Shown: one piece after another, positions 51,602 to 64,000 of the stretch
Layout: each line of letters opens with the position of its first letter
Numbering within the stretch: position 1 is the first letter of the stretch
From: Papiliotrema nemorosa
Lineage: Eukaryota > Basidiomycota > Tremellomycetes > Tremellales > Rhynchogastremaceae
Assembly: GCA_032158125.1 (NCBI GenBank)
Contig: JASKOT010000005.1
Location: 186,001 to 250,000 of the forward strand
Reading direction: 5' to 3'
DNA: 64,000 nucleotides
Notes under the pieces: model-generated
Told to the model about the DNA's origin: nothing
Seen by the model: the letters and a program-made list of their open reading frames with translations, nothing else
Database searches by the model: none
Made by a program: the position numbers and the translations under genes

Positions 51602-54600
51602 ATGCCGGTGAGCTCAGCATTGACCCAGCTGCTTGATATGGGCATCCCAGGCGGGAGAGCCAGAGAGGCGCTTAAGAAGGCCAAAGGAGACGCTATGAAT
51701 GCTGCCGTGAGTATACCTTCCTTCTGCTCGGGCGTTGACTGATGGGGAATATAGGAGCGTGTTTTTGCTGGGGAATTCGATGACATTCCTTCGGAAGATG
51801 AAGGCGGAGATGAAGATGCAACTCCCAGTCCATCGGTGAGCACTGTAGCCTTGAAGAGATTCAAGCTCATATGAAGGCGTTCATTTCCACCATGCCCAAG
51901 CGGAAGTCGGTGGAATTTGACAATGATGATGATGACGAGGACGATTTTCTTGCGGAAGATGATTATTTCGAGGACAGTGCGGTCTTTTGGCCTGGGGCCG
52001 TATTGAGCTCACGACCAGATGAAGGCGAAGCCAGATTACTTTCGGATCCTTACGCCGGCATTTTTTTCTCGAAGGATCGGGTCGAACGAGTACATGAAGC
52101 CGTGGAAGAGGTCAGAAAGGTACCCCTCCCTACAGAGAAGGGTCACTTGAAGCAACTTCCACTGCTTAGCAGAAGCGAGTGGATGAGTGGGTGTCCGGAA
52201 GAGGGTGCGTGCCTTTTGTCGATTCACTACGTTCCTTTACTGATGATGGAGGCGAGCAGAGTCACCTCTTCCAGCTCTATTCTGTTTTGGAAGATCCGAC
52301 GAGCTGCTCAAGTGGCTGTGGATACATTTTTAGTCAGAAAGCCGCAATATTCTTCGGGCTTCACGTGAGCATAGGCCACGTTGTAAGCTCCTATAATTTA
52401 CGAAGCAGCCTTCTTTTTCCGATTACACCCATCATCTTAAATTTGCCGTCCGTCCCAGCTGTCCTCAATGTAGCGCGATCACCTGTCTTGCGTGCGGAGA
52501 CATGATCAAGACGGGAAAAACGGCCCAGAAGAATACCATTTTTGCTCTGGACGGACCGACTACGCGGCTGGGTCAGGGACAGACTGAATATGACGAGCTG
52601 TTGCACTGTTTGCCCTTGCAGGTGAGGTCTCCCAAATCACGTATGTTGAAAGTCAGGGTGTACTCATCGGTGTCGGACTACACATGATCGAGCAGGCTTT
52701 CGCAGCTCCAGGAAAGTCGGCAGCAGCCCCCAGAGCAACTCCACCCGCGAAGCGACGTAAGAAGAAGGTTTCCGCCATGCACGCTGTGTATAAGAAAATG
52801 AATGGAGGCATACCCACCCCAGGCCCAGACGGGGACTCAGACTTGGAGGAGGATGATGACATATACGGGATCGGTCGATCTGTGACCGCGGCAAAGGGCG
52901 TAGGTTACGCTGGCAACTTGACCGAAGATGTGAGTTCCCACCACGAGCTTTCGACCTGATATCCAGCGAAGCGGTCAAATTGCGGCCGAAGCTGCACAAG
53001 TCAAGGCGGACAAGTCAACGGCTGAGATATTGTCCCAGGTTAGGGTGTATTTGCCTACCCTCAATCGTCACAGTGGCGCAAGGTCTTCCGACCACCTTGT
53101 TCATCCGACCGCTTTGGCGAATCTCCGACGACGAAGTGGCTTTGTGAATGATTTACTGCGGAACGACTCATTGCTGGACATGGTCAACAGGCGAGACCTG
53201 TATCAAGTGCTTTTTGACTGGCTAGAGGTGAGTCGAGATGCATAGATGGAGTACTCTGCTAAATTGTTAGGTGGTTTCTTCCCACGAGTCTCTGGCATCG
53301 ATGTTGGCAATGCCTCAAATGAGAGCTACTTCGAGCCTAATTGACCCGAAGGATCCGACTCAGAAGGTCGTCACTTACGAGGGTTCCGCCTCGCCTCGTG
53401 AACTGCTTGAATCGTGTGTCATTCAAGCTCAAGCGGCTCTCAAAGGTTTGAAGTCGACAAAGATGTCTGCGTCAGACCCCGAGATCGAAGAAGAGGAAGC
53501 AAAACGTCGTTTGACTGTACCTGAGGTCAAAGCGAAAGAAAAGGGGAAACAAGCCAGCGCAGCGGACGCTGAGAGTGAGCAATTCAAGACGTTTTGGCGA
53601 GTGCAGCTATACACCCAAGGCTACCATTCCACTGACTGCCAGCGAGAAAATCCTACAGAGCGCGAGCAACATTGACCGATCATTGATACAAACGAAAGGT
53701 CAAGGATTCGTTGAAAGGATGCAAGCAAGTCTGCCGAAGTTGCCTGACGTCGGGGTAGAAGTGGCGGAGAAAGGGGCGATAGGCAATGCCGACAATGATG
53801 TCGTCAAAATCTGTAAGAATCCTTCGCCGAACAGGTGGCCAAGCTGATGTATCAGATGAAGAATGGGTCACTCGTGCCCGGTTCCAGTACTGCGACATGT
53901 CGACCGGCTGCAACCCCAACGAATCGGGGACATTCCATCACGCCTTCAATTCGCAACTTTGTGGTCTTGACACGATGGTAAGTCCTTCGTTGTCCTGCGA
54001 GCTGACGGCAAGGACGCACCGAAGCGATCGCTGGCCATTGCAAAGGAACTAGCAATCCTGACGCGAAACCTGCCGGTAGCGTGGCATTCTTCCATTTTCC
54101 TGCGGTGAGCCTGCCGGTCTACTTATAGATTTATATTGACACAAAGGGTGGATGAGAGTCGGGTAGACTGTATCAAGGCTATGATTATTGGACCTGAAGG
54201 TACTCCATATGAAAATGGTTGCTTCATCTTCGACATATTCCTTCCGGTCAATTACAATCAGCAGTGCCCACAAGTCAAGACCATGACTACGAATGGCGGA
54301 CAGTACCGATACAACCCCAACTTGTACGCTGACGGGGTAAGCTTACGCATACGGAAGCCTGTCAAGCTGACAGGGCTCAGAAAGTCTGCCTAAGCTTGCT
54401 AGGCACTTGGTCAGGCCCCGGCTGGATCGCCGGACAAAGCACGCTTTTGCAGGTTTTGATCTCGATACAAAGCCTGATCCTGTGTGAAGAACCATACCTC
54501 AATGAGCCAGGTAGGTAACTTTCTTTGGGCATTGTAGCTTGTGCAGCTGAAAATCAGGCTGGGCAGGCGACGGTGGGGTCAGTGCTTGAACGTCAGGGCA

Positions 54601-55120
54601 GCCTGTTCACAGTCGAGCTGATTGGCAGTCATCCGCGAGTAAAGCGTATTCAGCCAATGTTCGACGAATGGTCATGGTGGATGCGATGGCAAATAACATC
54701 AAAACACCACCAAAGCCATGTGAATCGACCGAGATCTCTGTTGTGATGTAGCTAATCGACCAGTCGAGAGTGAGATCAAGACGCATTTTCGATTGAAAGC
54801 GACCTATATTCGAGCGCAACTCGAGAAGTAATTCCGTCAACACTTTGTCGGTGCATGAGCTGATATGCAGATGGAAGATACTGGACGATGGTCGAGCCAT
54901 CGCCGGTGCAGGCATGGGTTATTACGGTGGCGCGACTGGGCATACTGCGGGACCGAGCACTACGCCTTTCGACAGCGCAAGAGACAATCTGACTGTCTTG
55001 CTGGACAAGCTAGAGGGCAAGCAGCCATCTGTTGCGCCTGCCAAAGACAAGGTCAAAGCGAAACTTGCAAAGGTGAAGAAGCATTTCAAGCCCTCGTCAG
55101 TCACCGAGGCGAATGTTTAG
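51602..55120 (+). CDS. UBA-domain plus BIRC6/UBE2O-type ubiquitin-conjugating enzyme
   Basis: Large multi-exon protein. The N-terminus [20 protein letters not shown] is a UBA domain (about residues 1-40), then an acidic region. A middle part holds a Cys-rich segment [17 protein letters not shown], which looks zinc-binding. Further on, [15 protein letters not shown] matches a segment preceding the E2 of BIRC6-like proteins. The UBC core reads [56 protein letters not shown] with the catalytic Cys in KVCLS (a 44-nt intron falls just before K), [36 protein letters not shown]. No BIR repeat is seen. The C-terminus ends [11 protein letters not shown]. The splice junction near 53,580-53,640 has no clean donor by eye and needs RNA evidence. 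Confidence 0.78.
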
Positions 55121-55432
55121 CGGGCGCTTGGGGTACGGCGAGACTTGAGCCCAAGACGATGGTGGGCATGGGTCATTGACGCTATGATGAAACGGGACGA
55201 TTATGACCGACTCTATGTATTTGATCTGTGTATAACGCTCGCGACGATGAATGTATGTAGACCACACGACGTCTGATGCAAGGGGAAAGAGTAGGGTTGA
55301 GGGGTGCCACACTGACGGCGATTTCCGGACATTGCCGCGTCTGCTTGCCCTCCCCTCCCCCCGTCGCTGATTCAACCCCTCTTGGTCACTCCTTTCACCT
55401 ATACTTGACTCGCTACATCCATCTATCACAAT
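55121..55432. other. Intergenic, tandem genes
   Basis: 312 bp between the E2 gene and GBP2-like gene; C/T-rich near 55345-55400, fitting a promoter. Confidence 0.3.
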
Positions 55433-57754
55433 ATGGAAGACGACAGAGAAATGCGGGCCGATGAGCCGATGATGACAGACGAAAGAGAGGATCGTGAGCA
55501 CAGAAGTGGGTCATTGGAATCATTTGGAATGAACACATCACGGGGATACGGGAATGGATGAGATGAAAGATGAAGGAATATGAGAGCTGATGGAATTCTT
55601 TTTTGGTTTAGGCAGCAGGAGGGATGATAGGGACACGCGAGATAGAAGCAGGAGTAGGGACAGACGATCTCACCGGGATTCAAAGGATGAGGATAGGCAT
55701 CGAAGTGTGAGTCTGTCTATTCTAGTCTATGCTTCGGGGCGAGGTGAGGACTTGGAAGTGGGGACCGCAGCGGTACCGCTTCGCGGGTATAAAGCCGGCC
55801 ACACAGATGGATGGTACTTATTCGTACCCTCTTGACTGTCTGGAACACAACCTTAGCTGGAACGGAGTAGAAGTGCATACCCCTCGGAGGCGCCTTGGAC
55901 ATCCTCTTCTATACCCACCTCACCCAATCGGACCCCCACTTCATTCCGTCAAAGGACAATTACTGACTTGTCATTCAGTCCCGACGAAGATCCTACTCTC
56001 GTTCTCGATCGCCCGAGCGTTCTCATCGACGACACAGATCCCGATCAAGATCACGATCCCGATCTCGTTCAAGGGACAGACACCACCGAGACCGAGATTC
56101 TCGAGATCATCGAGACCGGGATTCCCGAGATCACAGAGACCGAGATAGACATCGACACAGATCACCACCTACCATGTTACATGGACGAGGTCGATATGGA
56201 GCTCCTCGTGCCGAATGGGAAAAATCCGTTGGGGGACCCATGAACGCCCCGACTGAGCAGGCCGAGGCTCATGCTAAAGTGAGCAAGAGGGAGAACAGGC
56301 TGTATATCGGGAATCTGGCATATGATTGCAACTACAAGGATTTGGAAAAGTTCATGAGTGGAGGTGGGTTCCATCCGGCTGTGATGGAAAGTGGAGATTG
56401 ATGGTAGCCGGTGGAGAAATCTTGTTCTCCGAGGTCTTGACTACTCCTGCTGGACAATCCAAGGGTTGCGGGTGAGTCGACCATTCCTGGAGGTCTGCGT
56501 AAATTGACGAGTAGTATCGTCGAATTCGCCAACGAAGAAGATGCCAAAAAAGCCAAGGCCGAGCTCTCGGACAAGGCCTTTATGGGTCGATCCGTCTTCA
56601 TCCGAGAGGTGAGTCCGCAATTTGTTCTCAACCTCAGAATCTGACATTCAGGACCGAGAGGAGACCGCTCGATTTGGTGCTGCCCCTATTCCCGGTAAGA
56701 TTGGATTGGCATTGGGAGAATCGCGAAACTTCCTCGGTGCTGCCGGAGCTGGCAACCCCACCAACCGAAACATCTTCATCTCTAACGTGAGCACATGATC
56801 TCAAGGCGATGTTCCTGCAGAGGTGTTGCTGACTGTCAGCTGCCCCTGCAAGCCTCATGGCAAGACCTCAAGGATCTGATGCGACAAGCCGGAGAAGTCA
56901 TCCGAACGGATATCGGAATGCACATGGACGGCCGACCCAAGGGGACCGGAACGGTTGTTTTCGTCGACCCCGAAGGAGCCAAGGCTGCCATTGGTGTGTA
57001 CATTCAGCCCGAAGTGTTACTTCAGTTTACATCCAGAAATGTTCCACGGATTCGACTGGTTTGGAAACGTCCTTGAAGTCCGAGAAGACCGATTCCCCAA
57101 CCCTCCCGGAGGTTTCCGAGGTAGAGGTGGGTTCGTCCCCGGGTTCCGAGGTGGTTTCGGTGGAGGATTCCGAGGCGGTTTCGCCGGTGGAATGGGTATG
57201 GGTCGAGGTGGCTTTGGTGGTGGATTCGGTGGCCGAGGTGGGTATGGAGGAGGAATGGGCATGGGTCGAGGTGGATTCGGTGGTCGAAGTGGATTCCACG
57301 GTCATGGTATGGGTGCGCCCGGTGCTCCTGGTGGACCTGGAGGGGGACGGGACTTCTCCAACGACCTGTATGCCGATTACAATGGAAACGGTAACGGAAT
57401 GGCCGTCGACCAAGCCGAGCCCAACCAACAGATCCTTGTCAAGAACGTGAGTCCACCGAGACTTTGTGAGTGACCTCGCTGATCCTGCAGCTCCCCTGGT
57501 CTACCTCGAACGAGGACCTGGTCGAGCTCTTTGAGACTGTCGGATCGGTGGTCTCGGCCGAGATCCTCTTCGACGGTAACAGATCCCGAGGCGAGGGCGT
57601 TGTTCAGTTCACAGAGACTGCCGAAGCGCAGACTGCGGGAGAAAAGTTTGCCGGATACATGTATGGTGGACGACCTCTTGGTGTCGAGTTCAACAGGCAA
57701 TGGCACGACTTTACCGGTGCTGCTGCCAAGGGTGGGCAGACCGCTGCGGCTTAA
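55433..57754 (+). CDS. GBP2: GBP2/HRB1-like SR-type mRNA-export factor with three RRMs
   Basis: Shuttling poly(A)-RNA-binding protein of the Gbp2/Hrb1 kind that works with TREX in export and quality control. Starts MEDDREMRADEPMMTDERED; an Arg/Ser-Asp-rich region (DRSRSRDRRSHRDSKDED, SRSRSPERSHRRRHRSRSRS) forms the RS part. RRM1: NRLYIGNLAYDCNYKDLEKF, GCGIVEFANEEDAKKAKAEL. RRM2: NRNIFISNLPLQASWQDLKD, GTGTVVFVDPEGAKAAI. A Gly/Phe/Arg/Met-rich linker (FRGGFGGGFRGGFAGGMGMG) precedes RRM3: QQILVKNLPWSTSNEDLVEL, GEGVVQFTETAEAQTAGEKF. RRM3 is the divergent Gbp2 C-terminal type. About nine introns. The order RS-RRM-RRM-Gly-RRM matches the family well. Confidence 0.88.
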
Positions 57755-58147
57755 AGGAAGTCCTCAAAAGGGCGGGATCGGGTATACTAAGACATGTCAC
57801 ATGCATGGGAATATGGTTCTTGCTGGTGTGGAACATCGTTTGCCTAGGAAATGCCTTGGCGGATTATGCAGACCTTCGTGAAAATACAGTTATATCGTAC
57901 ACTGACCAAGTTGTGTTCATTCGAGAATTTGGTATAGTGATCATGCATGCGTTAAAATCACACGCTTGAGCGTGAGATCAAGGAGACGGATCTCCTTATG
58001 ACTTTCCAGTCGAACCCTGTACACACCCATCAAGCGACACTCGATTCAATCCACTTTATCCTCCTATGCTATGATGAACAGAAATTATCGGTAAAACTGT
58101 CATCAGCCTTGACGCCGCACCAATTATTGAGGGCAATGGTCGAATTG
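57755..58147. other. Convergent intergenic region with two tandem hairpins
   Basis: 393 bp between GBP2 and NDUFS8. Two adjacent inverted repeats: CACGCT-tg-AGCGTG at 57961-57974 and GAGATC...GATCTC at 57974-57994 (9-nt loop). They may shape 3' ends of the converging transcripts; this is only an inference. Confidence 0.4.
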
Positions 58148-59374
<1,227 letters not shown>

Positions 59375-59749
59375 TTTAGAGGGTGAGCAGTCGCACACGA
59401 TACAACGTGTGGTCGAGGAGGAAAGGGATGGAGGTCCTATGTACCAGGTGAGGATCGATGAGAGATGTCTGCTCGATGAGTGGTCAGAGAGGGGCGGACT
59501 GGGTGGCGACAAGAGGGGGCAACTCGGCATTTCACCGAATGTGGCACCTATACAGGCCAATCACCTTCACCCAGTTTCCCCTCGACGTGTAGGATGCAGA
59601 TACAGCCTGCACAACTCATTGCACTACAATAGCTGAAAGGAGAATGATAACAGAAGAGCCGCGAAAAGATACAGGTCACGCAGGTCTCATGCATGATATT
59701 ACTAAGACCTCGACAAGCATTAGTTGCACTTCGTCCACAACGTGCTTCA
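59375..59749. other. Intergenic, tandem minus-strand genes
   Basis: 375 bp holding the NDUFS8 promoter and the 3' end of the TVP38-like gene; nothing else recognised. Confidence 0.3.
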
Positions 59750-62168
59750 CTACATCCCGCTCAACCTCCTAACACCCCCGACGGTCCCCCTAACCGCGCC
59801 CAAGACCACATTTCCCCCTTGTCTCACTGCTGTCCTTCCAAAGCTCAACAGATCAAACGCAGCTGGCGTAGGCGTAAACCTAGCCAACGATCTTGTCAAA
59901 GGCGAAGTGGGTGAATCAGGCGATATACCTCCCGAGTAAACCGGCTCGACAGGGGAGTCCTCCACCGGCCGATTACGTCTCTTGAGCACCACAGGAAGTA
60001 AAGTGAGACCAGACAAGAAGACCAATTTGGTGATCAGAACCGGGTCCCGCAGCAGACTGGTCAGACTCTCTCCATCGATCAACTCTTCTCCGGCCATCCC
60101 GTTGTCCAGCGCTCCCGGGGGAATGGCGAGTCGAGAGAGAATGTTTCCCACTGACGCAGTGACGTAAGACCATGAGGCCGACCCAGCGGCGGTGGTGAGC
60201 CAGAATATCTTCCAATCGACATTGACCACACCGCACGCAACGTTCATTCCTGACCAAGGAACAAATCCCATGGCCCGCATGATGAGGAGTCGTCTCCAGA
60301 CAGAGTTGTTGCTTTCGCCGCCGATTGGTGCTGTGCCGGGAGTGACCTGTATAGGCGAGACCTTTTCGGTCATTTCGTATGACGTGGCAGGTGGCTGAGG
60401 TACCTGTTCGGGCGCCAGCGCAGCTCGTACTAGGGCGAGCGGTTTGGGAAACAGGACAGCGATGAGCGGAGCAAGAGGTCTCGAGAGGAGGTAAGAGAAG
60501 AGCGATCCGGTAGCCGTGATGAGTGTCAAGAGGAACAGCGCAGGAAGAGGCTCCAGCAAGGACCCGACGAGGATGTTCTGACTCGTCAGCAATAGACTTG
60601 GTAATCCGCGCAAAAACTAACCAAGACAACAGCACCTGGTACACTCCAGGCATGTTTCCAGCACCCGACAAAAGTCAGTACACCAACGGTGTGCCACCAT
60701 CCAACATCGCTCGAGGCCATGTAACTTCGGATCTCCGCACTCAAAAGCTGGAGATCTGTTGTCGAGGTAGGCAGTCGCTTCAATTGGGTACTTTTGATCA
60801 GCAAAAGCCCTTCCAGTCCACACCAGTCACTCACATTGGGAGAGCCTGGATCATCCAAAGTACCGTAGCTGCCGTGACCACGAACAGTCCCACCAGCATC
60901 GCAACTGTCCACCCCAACTCCCGGATGACCTCTGCGGTCTTGCCGCCCGACCTTCTACTCGTACCCACATTCGCCCAAAGACTACACACGGTCGCCAACC
61001 ATCCTTCCCTCTCTTCGCCTGGTGCATCACCCATCTGCGGACTCCTCCTTGATTTGTTCGGTTTACTCAGGGATCGGGTAGATAGCGCCGGTGTCGGTAA
61101 AGTTGCAGGGCGGTTCAACGCCGCCTCGAATTCCGCCAAGGAGGCTGCGGGTTTTTCCTCTGGTGGAGTAGAAGGCATGCTAAAGTACCCCTCGCCATCG
61201 CTTGTCGCTGCGCCATTCCGTACATCCTCGTCCTCGCTCGTACCCCATATTCCCCAGTATTTTCCATTCCGACGTAAACTATCCTCGCTCGTCCTGCTCG
61301 TTGCGTTTGATGGTGATTGTACAGAGGTATCCTCTTCCGACTCTGTCAAGCCCTTCTCACTATCCTCGTCGGAACCTCTCCTTCGAAGTGGATGACGGGT
61401 TTTGGAAGGTCGGATCCAGCGAGAAAGACGAAGGACTGAAGATTCACCTATATCATATGCGGTAGACAGCAGTCCTGTTCCCCGTTCTGACCGTCGTGCC
61501 CTCTGAGACCTGGGGGTAACGATAGGGTCAGGGTCAAATACGGCTGGATGGGGTGGAAGATCATCCGGCGAAGCAGGGGTGACGAAAATAGGAGCCCAAT
61601 CGGTAGGAGGGGTGGGTATACCCAAATTGGCTCCATAAGGCGGGGAAGGTCGTGCTCGATCTTGCGATGGGCCAGCTACCGCATTGGCAGATATCAATCC
61701 GGGTAGCGGCGCCACGCTGGTCGAGGTTGATCTCGCTCGAGTCTCCACTGCGGCTTTCCGTCTTTGCTGTTGATTCTGCTGTTCCACCTCTGCGTCGACG
61801 TCTTTCACATTGATATTGACATTTGCATTGTCGTCCTCTCCATCTTGTCTGAACATGCTGGGTGTGCTGATTCTCCTTTTGAGTCCTAGACGAGGGTTCA
61901 TCGTGTCTGTGGGTGAACTCAGTAATGTCGGGATAGGAGCGGTACTTGGACCCGCAGATGACGAGGGGGCATGATACGATTTTGTCCTCTGCCCCATGGA
62001 CCCGACGGCAAGGGGTGGTCGGGCGTTTGAGACGGATTTTGAAGCCTTTCGACCGGAAGTTGTGGGTGGGAGAGGTTGGGCAGAGGATGAGGAGCTGGGT
62101 AATGATGCTGCGCCCAAGAACTCGGCTCGCATGTCGTCTGTCATCTCGAGCGAGTTTTCCCTCGACAT
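59750..62168 (-). CDS. TVP38/TMEM64-like (VTT/DedA) membrane protein with long disordered N-terminus
   Basis: Golgi/endomembrane protein with the VTT domain of the Tvp38/TMEM64/DedA family. The first ~400 residues (MSRENSLEMTDDMRAEFLGA onward) are Ser/Pro/Arg-rich and mostly disordered. A membrane segment VAMLVGLFVVTAATVLWMI follows, then after a 43-nt intron LKRLPTSTTDLQLLSAEIRS, KHAWSVPGAVVL (the family's W-S-x-P-G motif), NILVGSLLEPLPALFLLTLI, GSLFSYLLSRPLAPLIA, LLIMRAMGFVPWSGMNVACG (the VTT F-x-P-x-x-x-N signature), GLTLLPVVLKRR and a C-tail with TRSLARFTPTPAAFDLL. The ATG at 62168 opens the long frame, but an upstream exon may extend it (see 62653-62744). A 290-codon plus-strand frame at 60523-61395 is an antisense shadow. 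Confidence 0.78.
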
Positions 62169-62652
62169 GACGGGAGCAAGGGGTGGAGTGAAGGTGAGCG
62201 TCGATGTCCTGGATCGAGCTCGGGGATTTCTGTTGTTAGGGTTGAGGGATCGAGGGGTGAGAAGTGGTGTGGAGGATGCCGAGGCGGGAGGTGAGGTGAC
62301 GGTGGAAGGAAGGGTCAGAGTTGATCTGACGGAAGAGTGAGATGGATCGGAAGGGCTGTTGGGTCAACGGAATGGCGAGGAGTAGCAATCCGGACAGGTG
62401 ATCCAGTCATGCGATGGGATAGTTGGACAAGAGATGATTATGTGGTCATCACCATCAAGAAGGGTCGATGATGGTTGAAGACAACAGAACAATCACAACA
62501 TGCAGAAACCATGTTGTCCAAGTCGAGCGCGTGAGGATATAATCGAGGGGTCGGTTGGAGAGTAAACGGAAAGGATGGCCGTCGGGGAAGGGGAAAATAA
62601 AGGAAGATCCGTCAGTCTACGTTTCATCCTAGAGCTGATAAAGATGACTCAC

Positions 62653-62744
62653 GCGACATGGGAGAGTGGTCTGTTTTGCCTGAGAGTAGAAGTAGAAGAG
62701 GGAGAAGGATTGCTGAGTTTGGAATCGGGGGAGGAGAAGGGCAT
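62653..62744 (-). other. Candidate upstream coding exon of the TVP38-like gene
   Basis: A Ser/Pro-rich frame from ATG 62744 (MPFSSPDSKLSNPSPSSTST) ends at a GTGAGT donor at 62652. The next CAG acceptor at 62356 leads, in matching phase, into an open frame that continues without a stop into ATG 62168. This would add about 90 residues and a 297-nt intron. Frame match could be chance (one in three). Confidence 0.33.
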
Positions 62745-63457
62745 GGTGGTGATCTGCAAGGAGGGAGGGGGATTGGGCCGCCGAGGCCGAAGGGACAGTT
62801 GGGGGAGGTTGGGAGGATTCCCAGAGTTGCGTAGTCGATTTCCTGACAAATACCCCTTTCGTGTTGATGCTCTGCGCCCTGTCTGCTACTCTCTCTCCTT
62901 CGGCCTTTGGTAGATCTGTCTATACCTCTCTGCCGTCGTCGATCTGGGTCTGGGGATACCTATGCTCTCAGATGTCGAGTGGATGATGCTGCTCGTCGAT
63001 GGGAGGCGTAAAGAGTCTGTCGCTGTAATGACGATGGGTGTGGGCGCCGCCACCTGGTACAAGTTAAAACCTTTCTTCGGGGACAATCCCCGCCACTTTT
63101 CCCCTTCGGCCGCCGGCAAGTGGCCTCTTGTCAGCATGTGTACTCAGCCGCGGAACAGATCGAAAGTGTGGTTGTGTTAAATGCCTCGCAGCTATTCATG
63201 CTTTGCTATGGAAATACAATTCGAGTCATGATGCTATGCACAGAATGTTGATTGTTGTGGTGGACCAATGTTTCGAATGTTGTTTGAGGGAGAAATTATA
63301 TACAACCGGTCGTAGTCTCTCCTTCTTAATGTACAACCAGTGTCGCACATCCATGCGATTATACAACTTTCCCCCTTTGTGAATGGAATGTGGTGTGTCG
63401 TGTTGTGTTGCAGTGTGTTATGCGTCATGATATGGCGTGAATGCTGTCGTGTCGTTG
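62745..63457. other. Intergenic, no gene seen
   Basis: About 700 bp between two minus-strand genes. A GT-rich low-complexity stretch lies at about 63390-63420 and short unrelated frames occur on both strands. Confidence 0.35.
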
Positions 63458-64000
63458 TTACGCCGGGAAGAAGAACAGTCCGGCCTTGCTTCGATCCACT
63501 TTGAGTCCAGCAGGGATCTCGTACATCTTTCCCCCATTTTTTTCCAATCCCGACCAAATGTTACCCTGACTGCCCACTCGCAAAGACGCAAGATCAGGCA
63601 TGGCAGCAGTCGAGTGAGTTCGACTGGGCAAAGAATTGACGGGCGTCGCAGCCGAATTCTTCCTTCGCATGGGGACAGCAGTCGGTGGTGGCATTGTCGC
63701 CGATGCAATGGGAGTTCGACCGTGCGAGGTCGACGAAACTGAGGTGGACAACATGGGTCGGGAGGTAATGGCAATCCCAGTAATCGGGTCAGTCTCTTCT
63801 TCCTCGAAAGATCGTCGCGAGACGGTGGAATGTCTCGATCGAGATTTGGATCTCCTGTTTCGGGAGTCTGGAGAAACGGCAGAATACCGAATTTTCCATT
63901 GTCCATTCTCCATATCGAGACTCTGCTTGGGAGTGTAATCGTACGCCTCTTTGGAGCCATTTTGCTCAATGCCCATCGCCTTGGCCGAAGCTCTCGCCTG
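63458..64000 (-). CDS. Hypothetical protein, 5' part off the right edge
   Basis: The frame is open at the right edge and ends at 63458. Visible residues include RASAKAMGIEQNGSKEAY, DYTPKQSLDMENGQWKIRY, SKSRSRHSTVSRRSFEEEE, TDPITGIAITSRPMLSTS, NSAATPVNSLPSRTHSTAAM, PDLASLRVGSQGNIWSGL and the end EIPAGLKVDRSKAGLFFFPA. It is Ser/Arg-rich and probably disordered with a more ordered last 40 residues. No family recognised. Confidence 0.5.
   Translation of the reverse strand, partial: QARASAKAMGIEQNGSKEAYDYTPKQSLDMENGQWKIRYSAVSPDSRNRRSKSRSRHSTVSRRSFEEEETDPITGIAITSRPMLSTSVSSTSHGRTPIASATMPPPTAVPMRRKNSAATPVNSLPSRTHSTAAMPDLASLRVGSQGNIWSGLEKNGGKMYEIPAGLKVDRSKAGLFFFPA

Noticed and set aside
60523..61395. 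290-codon plus-strand ORF
   Set aside because: Antisense to the TVP38-like coding region; Ser/Pro content mirrors the opposite strand's low complexity.
62575..62913. 112-codon plus-strand ORF behind a TATAAT-like box
   Set aside because: Gly/Glu-rich, no homology recognised, and it overlaps the candidate 5' exon of the opposite-strand TVP38-like gene; evidence too thin.

Overview
The window is eukaryotic nuclear DNA from a fungus, most likely a basidiomycete yeast of the Tremellomycetes (Cryptococcus/Kwoniella/Tremella relatives). The reasons are dense genes on both strands, many very short introns (about 36-70 nt, GTGAGT/GTAAGT-type donors, CTGAC/CTAAC-like branch points close to the CAG/TAG acceptor), short intergenic gaps and house-keeping orthologues with fungal architecture. 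The clade assignment is inference; no phylogenetic test was possible. I saw no rRNA, tRNA, CRISPR array or intact transposon.

Layout. 0-10 kb: 3' part of a UFD1 orthologue (cut by the left edge), a ~1.3 kb gap, a small secreted protein, a membrane-anchored MSC7-type aldehyde dehydrogenase, then an SMP-30/gluconolactonase-like lactonase divergent from an anion/cation-symporter-type MFS permease. 10-24.6 kb: carnitine acetyltransferase with both a mitochondrial N-terminus and a peroxisomal C-terminus, an orphan Pro/Ser-rich protein, a small multi-intron membrane protein, PRO2, FRG1 and SRP14 sharing a 156-bp divergent promoter, a second MFS transporter, a hydrophilin-like stress protein and the TLG2 syntaxin. 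24.6-31.1 kb: the most accessory-looking block, with two alginate-lyase-superfamily paralogues on the minus strand on either side of an orphan gene, then an intronless TPR gene of bacterial-like appearance. 31.6-39.6 kb: a two-RRM protein, the nucleoporin NUP35/NUP53, the mitochondrial Obg GTPase MTG2 and a GT18/MGAT5-like glycosyltransferase. 40-47.2 kb: an EXPERA-domain membrane protein whose frame runs without a stop into siroheme synthase, then a PBY1-type tubulin-tyrosine-ligase-like protein and an Old-Yellow-Enzyme oxidoreductase. 47.5-64 kb: NIPA-type magnesium transporter, KIN17, a UBA plus BIRC6-type E2 protein, a GBP2/HRB1-like mRNA-export factor, the NDUFS8 subunit of complex I, a TVP38/TMEM64-like membrane protein and a partial orphan gene cut by the right edge.

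Functional links visible from neighbours: lactonase and permease share a 587-bp divergent promoter and could work together in uptake and hydrolysis of a sugar-acid lactone. MTG2, NDUFS8, the carnitine acetyltransferase and PRO2 belong to core mitochondrial/peroxisomal/proline metabolism and are not obviously co-regulated. The most unusual items are the EXPERA-siroheme-synthase continuous reading frame with its predicted 2-nt micro-exon, the 12-nt micro-exon and GC-AG intron at 14 kb, the pair of catalytically degenerate alginate-lyase paralogues beside an intronless TPR gene, and the E2 that carries a UBA and a Cys-rich segment. Coordinates of multi-exon CDSs are genomic spans from start codon to stop codon, introns included.
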